Assembly (NCBI RefSeq): GCF_022810405.1
Contig: NZ_JALGQE010000003.1
Location: forward strand, 124,001 to 188,000
Source: Rhodococcus sp. ARC_M5
Lineage (GTDB): Bacteria > Actinomycetota > Actinomycetes > Mycobacteriales > Mycobacteriaceae
Length of the DNA: 64,000 nt
Reading direction: 5' to 3'
The notes below the pieces were generated by a model, which saw only the letters and a list, made by a program, of their open reading frames with translations, made no database searches and was not told the origin of the DNA. The position numbers were made by a program, and so were the translations under genes. Positions within the stretch are counted from its first letter, which is position 1. Every line of letters begins with the position of its first letter. Of this stretch, positions 54,897-63,332 are shown one piece after another.

Positions 54897-55535
54897 TCAT
54901 GGCCTTCTCGCGGATTTCAGTGCTCCCGCCGCGTCGCGGTACACCTTCGGCGCCAATCCCGGCTCGTCGAGCAGCGTCGCCATCGCCGCCGCATCCTTCC
55001 CCTCGAAGAGCATGCGCACCGTCACCCCGTGTTCCGGAACGGACTGCACTGCAACCGCGTCACCGCCGGCGAACACCCCCGGTTCGACGACTCGGAGATA
55101 CGCCCCCACATCGCCTCGATCCGTGAAACGACGGATCCACCTCGGCTCGTCCATCCATCGAGCGAACGTCCCACAGGGCTTGCGGGCGATCGTCACCTCC
55201 AAGGTCACCGTTCCGACGCGCCACCGCGACCCGATCACCGCGTCGGTCACCGGTACACCCTCGGTGCGGAGATTCTCGCCGAAGCGACCCGGTGGAACCG
55301 GCACCCCGAGCTCGGAGGCCCAGTACCGGGCCTCCGCCTCGTCGTAGGCGTAGACGGCCTGATCGAGCCCGCCGTGGAACTTCGTGTCCCGGCAGTGATC
55401 GCCGCCGATGCCGAGCTCGTGGACGTCCACCGGTCCGTCGACAGGTCTCTTGTCGATGCCGCTGTCGACCACCGCGCGGCGTCCGAACGGCACGTCGGCA
55501 TGCACCACGCAGACCGCCAGAACGGTTCCGGTCAC
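54897..55535 (-). CDS. MOSC-domain protein
   Basis: The protein has 212 residues. It shows the YiiM-like MOSC features: LGIGGDHCRDTKFHGGLDQAVYAYD near residue 42, GRFGENLRTEGV near 83, and IARKPCGTFARW near 116 with the conserved Cys expected to bind a sulfur or molybdenum cofactor. MOSC proteins carry sulfur for metal-sulfur cluster chemistry; the partner is unknown. The GTG start overlaps the stop of the upstream YgfZ gene by 4 bases, so the two are co-translated. Confidence 0.9.
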   Translation of the reverse strand: MTGTVLAVCVVHADVPFGRRAVVDSGIDKRPVDGPVDVHELGIGGDHCRDTKFHGGLDQAVYAYDEAEARYWASELGVPVPPGRFGENLRTEGVPVTDAVIGSRWRVGTVTLEVTIARKPCGTFARWMDEPRWIRRFTDRGDVGAYLRVVEPGVFAGGDAVAVQSVPEHGVTVRMLFEGKDAAAMATLLDEPGLAPKVYRDAAGALKSARRP

Positions 55536-56653
55536 CGGCCGCGCAGGCGGTCGACGGCAGCGCGACCGGCCTGGACGTCGTCGTAGGACGGGATGGAATC
55601 AGGATCGATCGATGCCGCGCACGGACCCGCCTCGAGGGCGGTGTCGACCGGAATCGTCCGCTTGAGCAGAGCCAACGCGATCGGGCCGAGCTCGAAGTGG
55701 TCGATGACGGTACCCAGACGCCCCACCGTGCGGCCGCCTGCGGTGACCGCATCGCCGGTGCTGGGCCTGCCGTCCGCCGAACCGTCGAGATGAAGCAACA
55801 CCAGGTGACGCGGCGGGCGACCGAGATTGTGAACGCGCGAGACCGTCTCCTGGCCGCGATAGCAGCCCTTCTCCAGATGCACCGCGCCGAACTCGGCGGC
55901 GCTACCGATCCACCGAACCTCGTGCGGGATGGTCTTCTCGTCGGTGTCCACGCCCACGCGTGGACGCAGTGATTCCACGCGCAAGGCGTCGAACGCCCAG
56001 GTTCCGGCGTGAGCGGCTCCGGCGTCGCGAAGTCGGAGGAACCAGTCGACCAGGTTCGCGCGGGGGATCACCACGTCGTACGAGTTCTCGCCCGGCCACG
56101 GCATCCGCCGAACGAAACCGCCTCCGTCGACCGCCGACGCACCGTAGGTCTCGCTCGGGGCGGGCAGGCCGGCTTTGTCGAGAATCGACGCCGCGTCGGA
56201 TCCGAGGACCGTGAGAACGGCGAGTTCGTCGGCCTCACGGGGTTCGGCCTTGGCCCAGAACACCATCTTCTTCAGGAACGAGAGCAGGTCGGGGCCGGCC
56301 ACGCGTTCGGTGTCGATGTACGTGACGCCGCCCGAGTCGGTCTGCACGAAGTGATGCTCGATGCGGCCGTTGACGTCCAGGCTCAGATTCTCGGCCGAGC
56401 TGCCGTCGGCCAGGTTCGAGACGAGTTGGCTCGAGATCGTGTTCAGCCAGCTCAACCGTTCGTCGCCGCTGATGGCGAGGACGAAGCGATGGGATCGATC
56501 GATGACGGCGGCCCCGCTCACGGCGTGGCGTTGCTCGCCGAACGGATTGCCGTAGTGCCAGGCCACTCCGGCGTCGACGCTGTCGTCGGGGGAAGGAACC
56601 GCACCGGGGAGGGTGAGAAGAGGACTCGGGGTGATCGTCACGGAATCGGACAC
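55532..56653 (-). CDS. ygfZ: Folate-binding Fe-S cluster maintenance protein YgfZ
   Basis: The protein has 373 residues of the YgfZ/GcvT family. It has HAVSGAAVIDRSHRFVLAISGDERLSWLNTI in the N-terminal third, and the YgfZ signature KGCYRGQETVSRVHNLG near residue 265. The family binds tetrahydrofolate and helps assemble or repair Fe-S clusters. The GTG at 56653 follows TACTAT (minus strand) by 6 bases and matches the expected N-terminus; a longer open frame upstream is antisense to the dicarboxylate carrier and is not the gene. It sits in the same spot as Rv0811c of M. tuberculosis. Confidence 0.92.
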   Translation of the reverse strand: MSDSVTITPSPLLTLPGAVPSPDDSVDAGVAWHYGNPFGEQRHAVSGAAVIDRSHRFVLAISGDERLSWLNTISSQLVSNLADGSSAENLSLDVNGRIEHHFVQTDSGGVTYIDTERVAGPDLLSFLKKMVFWAKAEPREADELAVLTVLGSDAASILDKAGLPAPSETYGASAVDGGGFVRRMPWPGENSYDVVIPRANLVDWFLRLRDAGAAHAGTWAFDALRVESLRPRVGVDTDEKTIPHEVRWIGSAAEFGAVHLEKGCYRGQETVSRVHNLGRPPRHLVLLHLDGSADGRPSTGDAVTAGGRTVGRLGTVIDHFELGPIALALLKRTIPVDTALEAGPCAASIDPDSIPSYDDVQAGRAAVDRLRGR

Positions 56654-56659
56654 CACTCC

Positions 56660-56665
56660 ATAGTA
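56660..56665 (-). promoter_or_regulatory. Putative -10 box of the ygfZ-MOSC unit
   Basis: TACTAT on the minus strand ends 6 bases before GTG 56653, consistent with a leaderless transcript. Confidence 0.45.
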
Positions 56666-56791
56666 GGAGCAGCCCGGCCTGTCCTCGACGGCCGACGGGG
56701 CACGAACCGGTCTGCGGAGGGTCGCGGACGTTTTACATACGTGCAACCCGTCCGATATCTGTCTGCGTTTCGGCCCGCCTACGTTGAGCGC

Positions 56792-58090
56792 GTGAAATAT
56801 CTGAAGCACCCGGCAGCGCAGATCGGCCTGGCCGCGGTCGGCGGAATCGTGTTCGGTCTGATCGTCGGCGATTGGGCGTCGAACCTGAAGTTCGTCGGCG
56901 ACCTGTTCATCCGCTTGATCCAGATGTCGATCGTTCCACTGGTGATGGCGTCGGTGATCGTTGCGACCGGGTCGATGTCCGGAACCGGCACGGGAAAGAT
57001 CGCGGCTCGCACGTTCAAGTGGATGATCGGGTTCTCCTTCGTGGCCGCGGTCCTGGCCTGGGTGCTCAGCAGCCTCATCCAGCCGGGTGCAGGCATGGTG
57101 TTCACCCAGGAACTCGATCCCGGTCTCGAAGAAGCGGCAGGCGAGGCGCTGGGCTGGCAGGACACGTTGCTCAACTTCGTCTCGACGAACGTCTTCAGCG
57201 CCATGTCGACGGCCACGATGGTGCCCATCATCGTCTTCTCGTTGCTCTTCGGAATCGCGCTGCGCAGTCACATCTCCAAGACCGGTGACACCGGGGTTCT
57301 CACGCTCATGGATCAGTTCCAGCAGATCGTGCTGACCATGATTCGCCTGGTGATGGTGATTGCACCGATCGGCGTCTTCTGTCTGCTCGCCGCGCTCGCA
57401 GGTGATGTCGGATTCTCCGTCGTCTCCACCGCACTGAGCTACCTGGGCACGACACTGCTCGGCGTGCTGATCCTGTTCGTGCTGTTCGTCGTGGTGGTCA
57501 CCGTACGAACCCGATTGGACCCGAGGTTGCTGCCCGCCAAGCTCACCGAGCAGACGGTCATCGCCGTCACCACCACCAGTTCCGCCGTCACGTTCCCGAC
57601 GGTGCTGAAGAACACCGTGGAGAAGGTCGGCGTCAGTCAGAAGGTCGCCAACTTCACGCTGTCGATCGGGCTGACCATGGGGTCGTACGGCGCGGTTCTC
57701 AACTACATGATCGTCGTGATGTTCCTCGCGCAGGCAGGCAACATCGAGCTGAGCCTCGGCCAGATCGCTCTCGGAATGGGACTGGCGATTCTGCTGAACA
57801 TGGGCACCATCACGGTGCCGGGCGGATTTCCCGTGGTCGCGATGTTCCTCGCGACGTCGTTGGATCTGCCGTTCGAGGCCGTCGGCCTGCTGATCGCCGT
57901 GGACTGGTTCGCCGGAATCTTCCGCACTTTCCTCAACGTCAACGGAGACACCTTCGTCGCGATGCTGGTGGCCAACGCCGACGACGAGATCGACCGTGAG
58001 GTCTACGACGGCACCAAGGTCGTGGTCGCCGAGGAGATCGACCTCGACGAGTACCGCGATGTCATGGCCCAAGCGGATCGGGCGGACTGA
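56792..58090 (+). CDS. Dicarboxylate/amino acid:cation symporter, second paralogue
   Basis: The protein has 432 residues of the DAACS family with about eight helices. It has LIRLIQMSIVPLVMASVIVAT near residue 38, the TTTSSAVTFPTVLKNTVEKVGV hairpin near 263 in place of the usual SSSE motif, YGAVLNYMIVVMFLAQ near 300 and VDWFAGIFRTFLNVNGD near 370. The Asp/Asn-rich end region is kept, so transport is plausible, but the substrate may differ from the carrier at 30347. The start is a GTG at 56792 without a strong ribosome site; GTG 56741 is an alternative. Divergent from ygfZ. Confidence 0.87.
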   Translation: MKYLKHPAAQIGLAAVGGIVFGLIVGDWASNLKFVGDLFIRLIQMSIVPLVMASVIVATGSMSGTGTGKIAARTFKWMIGFSFVAAVLAWVLSSLIQPGAGMVFTQELDPGLEEAAGEALGWQDTLLNFVSTNVFSAMSTATMVPIIVFSLLFGIALRSHISKTGDTGVLTLMDQFQQIVLTMIRLVMVIAPIGVFCLLAALAGDVGFSVVSTALSYLGTTLLGVLILFVLFVVVVTVRTRLDPRLLPAKLTEQTVIAVTTTSSAVTFPTVLKNTVEKVGVSQKVANFTLSIGLTMGSYGAVLNYMIVVMFLAQAGNIELSLGQIALGMGLAILLNMGTITVPGGFPVVAMFLATSLDLPFEAVGLLIAVDWFAGIFRTFLNVNGDTFVAMLVANADDEIDREVYDGTKVVVAEEIDLDEYRDVMAQADRAD

Positions 58091-58101
58091 CCCCGCTGCT
58101 C

Positions 58102-58107
58102 TACAGT
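58102..58107 (+). promoter_or_regulatory. Putative -10 box of pabC
   Basis: TACAGT ends 7 bases before ATG 58115, so the mRNA may be leaderless. This also fixes the start codon. Confidence 0.45.
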
Positions 58108-58114
58108 GACGGCC

Positions 58115-58981
58115 ATGTCGGAGTCGGTAGTGGTGACGTTGGACGGCCGGGTGCACGACGCGAATCGGCCGTTGCTGTTCGCCGACGATCTGGCGGCCGT
58201 GCGTGGTGACGGCGTGTTCGAGACGCTGCTCGTGCGGGACGGGGTGGCGTGCGCGGTGGAGTTGCATCTGGCGCGACTGGTGGGGTCGGCCGAGGCATTG
58301 GATCTACCCGTTCCCGACTTGGATGCGTGGCGAGCAGTCGTGCAGCAGGCCACCGAACGGTGGGTGGAGGCGTCGACGGAGGAGGGCGTGCTCCGGCTCG
58401 TGCTCAGCCGCGGACGCGAGGGCGGGGGAGGCCCGACTGCCTACGTGACGGTGGGGCCGCTTCCCGGACGAGTGCGGAGCGCGCGTACGGACGGAGTGTC
58501 GGTGATCACGCTCGATCGCGGCTACTCGGTGGATTTCTCGGCGGGTGCACCGTGGCAGCTCGCGGGGGCCAAGACGTTGTCCTACGCGACGAACATGGCC
58601 GCATTGCGGCACGCCGCGACGCTCGGGGCCGACGATGTGATCTACCTCAGCAGTGAGGGGCGGGTGCTCGAGGGTCCGCGCTCGACGGTGGTGCTCGCCC
58701 GCGGTAAGACTCTCGTCACACCCTCTGTGGAACAGGGCATCCTCGCCGGAACCACGGTCGCCGGGTTGTTCGGGGTGGCCGAGGCTGCCGGGTGGGCGTG
58801 TTCGCACGGCCACCTGTATCCCGCGGATCTCATTGCCGCAGATGGCGTTTGGCTGGTGTCCTCGGTGACTCTCGCGGCTCGGGTCGCGTCGATGAACGGT
58901 GTCGTCCTCGGGCGTTCCGGCCCGCGCGACGAGGTTCGGGAGATGGTCGATCTGGCCGTCCGGACCCCCGAGAAGGCGTAA
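58115..58981 (+). CDS. pabC: Aminodeoxychorismate lyase (class IV aminotransferase family)
   Basis: The protein has 288 residues of the branched-chain aminotransferase/ADC lyase fold. It has RGDGVFETLLVRDG near residue 29, KTLSYATNMAALRHA near 152 with the PLP lysine, and SEGRVLEGPRSTVVL near 183. In the family this makes 4-aminobenzoate for folate. The gene occupies the position of Rv0812 next to ygfZ, an old folate-linked pairing. D-amino acid aminotransferase activity cannot be excluded from sequence. Confidence 0.85.
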   Translation: MSESVVVTLDGRVHDANRPLLFADDLAAVRGDGVFETLLVRDGVACAVELHLARLVGSAEALDLPVPDLDAWRAVVQQATERWVEASTEEGVLRLVLSRGREGGGGPTAYVTVGPLPGRVRSARTDGVSVITLDRGYSVDFSAGAPWQLAGAKTLSYATNMAALRHAATLGADDVIYLSSEGRVLEGPRSTVVLARGKTLVTPSVEQGILAGTTVAGLFGVAEAAGWACSHGHLYPADLIAADGVWLVSSVTLAARVASMNGVVLGRSGPRDEVREMVDLAVRTPEKA

Positions 58982-58996
58982 GGGTCCAACGACCCT
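58981..58996 (+). terminator. Small hairpin at the pabC stop
   Basis: AGGGTC and GACCCT pair around CAAC, starting on the last base of the pabC stop codon. With a 6-bp stem and no T-run it is only a weak terminator candidate. Confidence 0.3.
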
Positions 58997-59013
58997 GTCG
59001 TAAGACTCTTCCC

Positions 59014-59033
59014 TACTACTACTCGTAGTAGTA
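59014..59033. promoter_or_regulatory. Palindrome upstream of cydA (candidate operator)
   Basis: TACTACTACTCGTAGTAGTA has 9-base perfect arms around TC. It lies 80 bases before the cydA start, in the position of an operator. I do not recognise the protein that would bind it. Confidence 0.55.
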
Positions 59034-59069
59034 CTGTCGAATTCGTCGCGGGCCAACGCCCTGACCTGC

Positions 59070-59085
59070 GGTGTTGCCCGTCACA
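59070..59085. promoter_or_regulatory. CRP-like half-palindrome upstream of cydA
   Basis: GGTGTTGCCCGTCACA matches TGTGA-N6-TCACA at 8 of 10 positions. cydAB of Mycobacterium smegmatis is reported to be controlled by a CRP homologue, so a site here is plausible. Confidence 0.4.
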
Positions 59086-59112
59086 GCTCGGGTACGAGAG
59101 TTCGGAGTACTG

Positions 59113-60600
59113 ATGGACGCCTTGGATGTCTCGAGGTGGCAGTTCGGTATCACCACCGTCTACCACTTCATACTGGTTCCCCTCACGATCGGGCTGGCTC
59201 CGATGGTGGCCGCCATGCAGACCATGTGGGTGATCACCGGCAAGGACTCCTGGTATCGGCTGACCAAGTTCTTCGGCAAGCTGTTCCTCATCAACTTCGC
59301 CCTCGGCGTCGCCACCGGAATCGTGCAGGAGTTCCAGTTCGGCATGAACTGGAGCGAGTACTCCCGTTTCGTCGGTGACGTCTTCGGCGCACCACTCGCC
59401 CTCGAGGGACTGGTGGCCTTCTTCCTCGAATCCACTTTCCTCGGGCTGTGGATCTTCGGCTGGAGCCGCCTTCCGAAACTCGTGCACCTGGCGACCATTT
59501 GGCTCGTCGCCATCGGCGTCAACGCCTCGGCCTACTTCATCATCGCGGCCAATTCCTGGATGCAGCATCCCGTCGGCGCGATCTACAACGAGGAGACCGG
59601 CCGCGCGGAGCTGACCGACATCTGGGCCCTGCTCACCAACAACACCGCGCTGGCGGCATTTCCGCACGCCGTGGCAGGAGCGTTCCTCACCGCGGCCACC
59701 TTCGTCGCCGGAATCTCCGGCTGGTGGATGGTCCGTGAGGCCCGCAAGAACAAGGGTGGCGTCGGACCGCAGGATCCGCTTCAGGAATCCAACTCGCGGA
59801 GCATGTTTCGTCCGGCCGCCCGCATGTCCTTCGTCATCATGATCGTCGCAGGTGGCGCGCTGGCCATCACCGGCGACATCCAGGGCAAGCTGATGTTCGA
59901 GCAGCAGCCGATGAAGATGGCCTCGGCGGAATCGCTGTGCGACACCGAGACCGGAGCCAGCTTCTCGCTGCTGACCGTCGGAACCCACAACAACTGTGAA
60001 TCCGTGGTGCACCTCATCGCGATACCCGGGCTCACCTCGTTCCTGGCGGAGAACGACTTCGGGGCCACCGTGCAGGGCGTCAACCAGTTGCAGGAGCAGT
60101 ACGAGCAGCAATTCGGACCGGGCAACTACAAGCCGAACCTGTTCGTCACCTACTGGGCCTTCCGAATGATGATCGGACTGGCCGCCGGATCGGCCTTGCT
60201 CGCCATCGCGGGACTGTGGGTCACCCGAGGGGGTCGAGTGCCCGACCAGAAATGGTTCTCATGGCTGAGCCTCGCGGCGATCCCGACGCCGTTCCTGGCC
60301 AACAGCGCCGGCTGGATCTTCACCGAAATGGGCCGGCAGCCATGGGTTGTCGCACCCAACCTGTCGGGTGTCGATCAGATCCGGCTCACCGTCGACCAAG
60401 GTGTCTCGGACCATCCCGTCGGCTTGGTCGTCGCCTCGCTGGTCACCTTCACCCTGCTCTACGCGGCACTGGGCGGCGTGTGGTTCTACCTGCTTCGCCG
60501 GTACGTCATCGAAGGACCTCTCGACCACGACGCGCATCCGCACGTCGACCCGCCGGACTCGGAAGACGAAGAGCCCAAACAGCTCTCGTTCGCGTACTAG
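59113..60600 (+). CDS. cydA: Cytochrome bd oxidase subunit I
   Basis: The protein has 495 residues with about nine helices. The heme ligand His18 is near the N-terminus (WQFGITTVYHFILVP), GRQPWVV near residue 415 is the bd signature, and the Q-loop is between helices 6 and 7, of the short type. The oxidase reduces oxygen to water with quinol and low energy yield but high oxygen affinity. GGAG lies 8 bases before the ATG. It heads the cydABDC row. Confidence 0.96.
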   Translation: MDALDVSRWQFGITTVYHFILVPLTIGLAPMVAAMQTMWVITGKDSWYRLTKFFGKLFLINFALGVATGIVQEFQFGMNWSEYSRFVGDVFGAPLALEGLVAFFLESTFLGLWIFGWSRLPKLVHLATIWLVAIGVNASAYFIIAANSWMQHPVGAIYNEETGRAELTDIWALLTNNTALAAFPHAVAGAFLTAATFVAGISGWWMVREARKNKGGVGPQDPLQESNSRSMFRPAARMSFVIMIVAGGALAITGDIQGKLMFEQQPMKMASAESLCDTETGASFSLLTVGTHNNCESVVHLIAIPGLTSFLAENDFGATVQGVNQLQEQYEQQFGPGNYKPNLFVTYWAFRMMIGLAAGSALLAIAGLWVTRGGRVPDQKWFSWLSLAAIPTPFLANSAGWIFTEMGRQPWVVAPNLSGVDQIRLTVDQGVSDHPVGLVVASLVTFTLLYAALGGVWFYLLRRYVIEGPLDHDAHPHVDPPDSEDEEPKQLSFAY

Positions 60601-60609
60601 GGGATAGCA

Positions 60610-61647
60610 ATGTCACTGCCCGAATTCTGGTTCTTCGTCATCGCGTTCTTCTTCGTCGGCTACTTCGTGCTCGAAGGCTTCGACTTCGGCGTCGGCATGC
60701 TCATGCCCATTCTGGGACGGCACCCCGACGCCGCGACCGGGGAGAAGCGTCGCCGTACCGTGCTCAACACAATCGGACCCGTCTGGGACGGCAACGAGGT
60801 GTGGCTCATCACTGCGGGCGGAGCGCTGTTCGCCGCCTTCCCCGAGTGGTACGCCACACTGTTCTCCGGCTTCTATCTCCCGCTGCTGCTCATCCTGGTG
60901 GCCCTGATCCTGCGGATCTGCGCCATCGAGTGGCGCGGCAAGATCGACGACCCGGTGTGGCGTCGACGCTGCGATATCGGCATCGGCATCGGCTCCTGGG
61001 TTCCGGCGGTGCTGTGGGGTGTCGCCTTCGCGAACATCGTGCGCGGGGTCGCGATCGACGAGAACAAGAAGGTCACCGCCGGCTTCTTCGACCTGCTCAA
61101 TCCCTACGCCCTACTCGGCGGAGCCACCATGGCACTGGTGTTCGCCCTGCACGGTGCAGTGTTCATCGCACTCAAGACCTCCGGCGACGTGCACGAGGAT
61201 TCGGTGAAAATCGCAGCACGCCTGTCGGTTCCGGCCGTTCTCGTCGGCGGGACATTCGCTCTGTGGACCCAACTCGCGCACGGGAAGACCTGGACGTGGA
61301 TACTCGTCGGCGTGGCCGCGGTCGCCCTGCTTCTCGTCGTCGCACTGACCGCGAAAGTACGGGAAGGCTGGGCCTTCGTCTTCACCAGCATCGCCATCGT
61401 GGCCGTCGTCGTGCTGCTGTTCGCATCCCTGTTCCCCAACGTCATGCCGTCGAGTACCGATGCCGCCTTCGATCTCACGATCGCGAACGCGTCGTCCAGT
61501 CCGTACACGCTGAAGGTGATGACCTGGGCCGCGGCATTCGCAGCACCGGTTGTCCTCGGGTACCAGGCGTGGACGTACTGGGTCTTCCGCCAACGCATTT
61601 CGAGTGATCGGATCCCGGACTCGATCGGATTGACGGTGAAGTCGTGA
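60610..61647 (+). CDS. cydB: Cytochrome bd oxidase subunit II
   Basis: The protein has 345 residues with about eight or nine helices. It starts LPEFWFFVIAFFFVGYFVLEGFDFGVGML, the CydB hallmark. GPVWDGNEVWLITAGGALFAAFP follows near residue 58. It is the structural partner of CydA. It starts 9 bases after cydA with a GGGGAT site. Its stop overlaps cydD by 4 bases (GTGA), so the transporter genes are co-translated. Confidence 0.96.
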   Translation: MSLPEFWFFVIAFFFVGYFVLEGFDFGVGMLMPILGRHPDAATGEKRRRTVLNTIGPVWDGNEVWLITAGGALFAAFPEWYATLFSGFYLPLLLILVALILRICAIEWRGKIDDPVWRRRCDIGIGIGSWVPAVLWGVAFANIVRGVAIDENKKVTAGFFDLLNPYALLGGATMALVFALHGAVFIALKTSGDVHEDSVKIAARLSVPAVLVGGTFALWTQLAHGKTWTWILVGVAAVALLLVVALTAKVREGWAFVFTSIAIVAVVVLLFASLFPNVMPSSTDAAFDLTIANASSSPYTLKVMTWAAAFAAPVVLGYQAWTYWVFRQRISSDRIPDSIGLTVKS

Positions 61648-63332
61648 CCACTCCCGCTCGCTCGCGGGGGCCGATCGATCCCAGACTCTGGAAGTACTCT
61701 CGGCCCGCGCGTGGCTACATGATGGTCACGGTCGCGCTGTCCACCGTCGTCACGCTCTGCATCGTCGTGAGTGCGTTGACCCTCGGCCGCGTACTGGCCG
61801 GTGTCATCACCGACCCGACAGCCAGATCGCTGTCGGTCTGGACGACGGAACTGGCGGTGCTGGCGGGCGCAACAGCTGTTCGAGTGCTCGCGACCGGAGC
61901 CCAGTCCCGGTACGCGCACCGGTCGGCGTCGCGGGTGGTGGCCGAACTCGAAGTCGACGTGCTCACCGCAGCAACGCGATTCGATCCTCGCGAGCTCGAC
62001 GCCGAACGGGAAGAACTGGCCGTCGTGGTGACCCGAGCCATCGGGGGACTGCGGGCGTATCTGACCGGATACCTGCCGGCATTGGTGCTGGCCGCCGTCG
62101 TCACACCACTGGTGCTGGTCGTCATCGTCACCCAGGACGTGACTTCGGCGGTGGTCATCGCGGTGACCTTGCCGCTCATCCCCATCTTCATGATCCTGAT
62201 CGGCTTGTTGACCAAGGGCCGGGCCGCGGCGACGCTCGCCACGATGACCCGGTTGTCTGCGCAGATGCTCGATCTCCTGGCCGGTCTACCGACCTTGCGC
62301 GCACTGCGCCGTGAACATGGACCGGCCGCCCGCATCCGAGCACTCGGCGACGCCCATAGACGAACGACGATGCGCGCGTTGAAGGTTGCCTTCCTGTCGT
62401 CGATGGTGCTCGAGTTGCTCGCGACCCTGTGTGTCGCGCTGGTGGCCGTCGGTATCGGATTGCGCTTGGTGTTCGGTGAGATGACCCTCGAGGCAGGAAT
62501 CATCGCGTTGATCCTCGCGCCCGAGGTGTACTTCCCGCTGCGGGCGGTCGGTACCCAGTTCCACGCAGCGGAGGACGGCGCCGAGGCCGCCGACCGCGCA
62601 TTCCGAGTACTGGATCGGCGAACGATGCAGCCGACCGGTGGGCGCACCGTCGACGCTACGGCCGCGGACATCGAACTCGTCGGGCTCACCGTCGAGAGTC
62701 GGGACGGCTACGCTCCGGCAGGGCTGAGTGCGCTGTGTCGGGCGGGCACCATCACGGTACTCACCGGCCCGAACGGCTCGGGTAAATCGACTGCACTGCA
62801 TGCCGTTCTGGGGCTGACGACTCCGACGAGCGGCGCGGTTCTCGTCGGCGGCGTGCCCGTGGTCGATCTCGACCTCGACCGGTGGTGGGCGCAGGTCGCG
62901 TGGCTTCCGCAGCGGCCGGTGCTGCTTCCCGGCACGCTCTACGAGAATGTCGTCCTGCACGGGGTGCCCGACGCCGATGCGTTGGACGCAGCCTGCCGCG
63001 CTTCGGGTTTCGATGCCGTACTGCGAGATCACCCGAACGGCTGGAACACTCGCGTCGGACAGGGCGGAGTGGGACTCTCCCTCGGTGAGCTGCAACGCCT
63101 GGCCCTGACGCGAACCTTCGTGGCCGACGCTCCGGTGATGGTGTTGGACGAGCCGACGGCACACTTGGACACGGAGAGTGAACGGACTGTGCTGCAGGCT
63201 GTTCGAGACGCAGCGGACCGAGGCGTCACCGTGGTTATGGTCGGCCACCGGCGGTCGGTGCTGCAGGCAGCAGATCGCGTCGTCGAGGCGCGAAGCAGCA
63301 CGCCGACGGTACGGGAGTTCGATCATGTCTGA
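61644..63332 (+). CDS. cydD: Cytochrome bd assembly ABC transporter CydD
   Basis: The protein has 562 residues. The N-terminal membrane domain has six helices (about 25-310), the C-terminal ATPase has Walker A GPNGSGKST (375-383), a degenerate signature LSLGELQR and Walker B VMVLDEPTAHLD. CydDC exports thiol compounds (cysteine, glutathione) or heme-related ligand and is needed to assemble cytochrome bd. The GTG start overlaps the cydB stop by 4 bases. Confidence 0.93.
   Translation: MTTPARSRGPIDPRLWKYSRPARGYMMVTVALSTVVTLCIVVSALTLGRVLAGVITDPTARSLSVWTTELAVLAGATAVRVLATGAQSRYAHRSASRVVAELEVDVLTAATRFDPRELDAEREELAVVVTRAIGGLRAYLTGYLPALVLAAVVTPLVLVVIVTQDVTSAVVIAVTLPLIPIFMILIGLLTKGRAAATLATMTRLSAQMLDLLAGLPTLRALRREHGPAARIRALGDAHRRTTMRALKVAFLSSMVLELLATLCVALVAVGIGLRLVFGEMTLEAGIIALILAPEVYFPLRAVGTQFHAAEDGAEAADRAFRVLDRRTMQPTGGRTVDATAADIELVGLTVESRDGYAPAGLSALCRAGTITVLTGPNGSGKSTALHAVLGLTTPTSGAVLVGGVPVVDLDLDRWWAQVAWLPQRPVLLPGTLYENVVLHGVPDADALDAACRASGFDAVLRDHPNGWNTRVGQGGVGLSLGELQRLALTRTFVADAPVMVLDEPTAHLDTESERTVLQAVRDAADRGVTVVMVGHRRSVLQAADRVVEARSSTPTVREFDHV

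Noticed and set aside
56654..58267. Long open frame on the minus strand continuing upstream of ygfZ
   Set aside because: It is antisense to the dicarboxylate carrier, rich in low-complexity Asp/Arg/His, and the YgfZ N-terminus and -10 box place the start at 56653.
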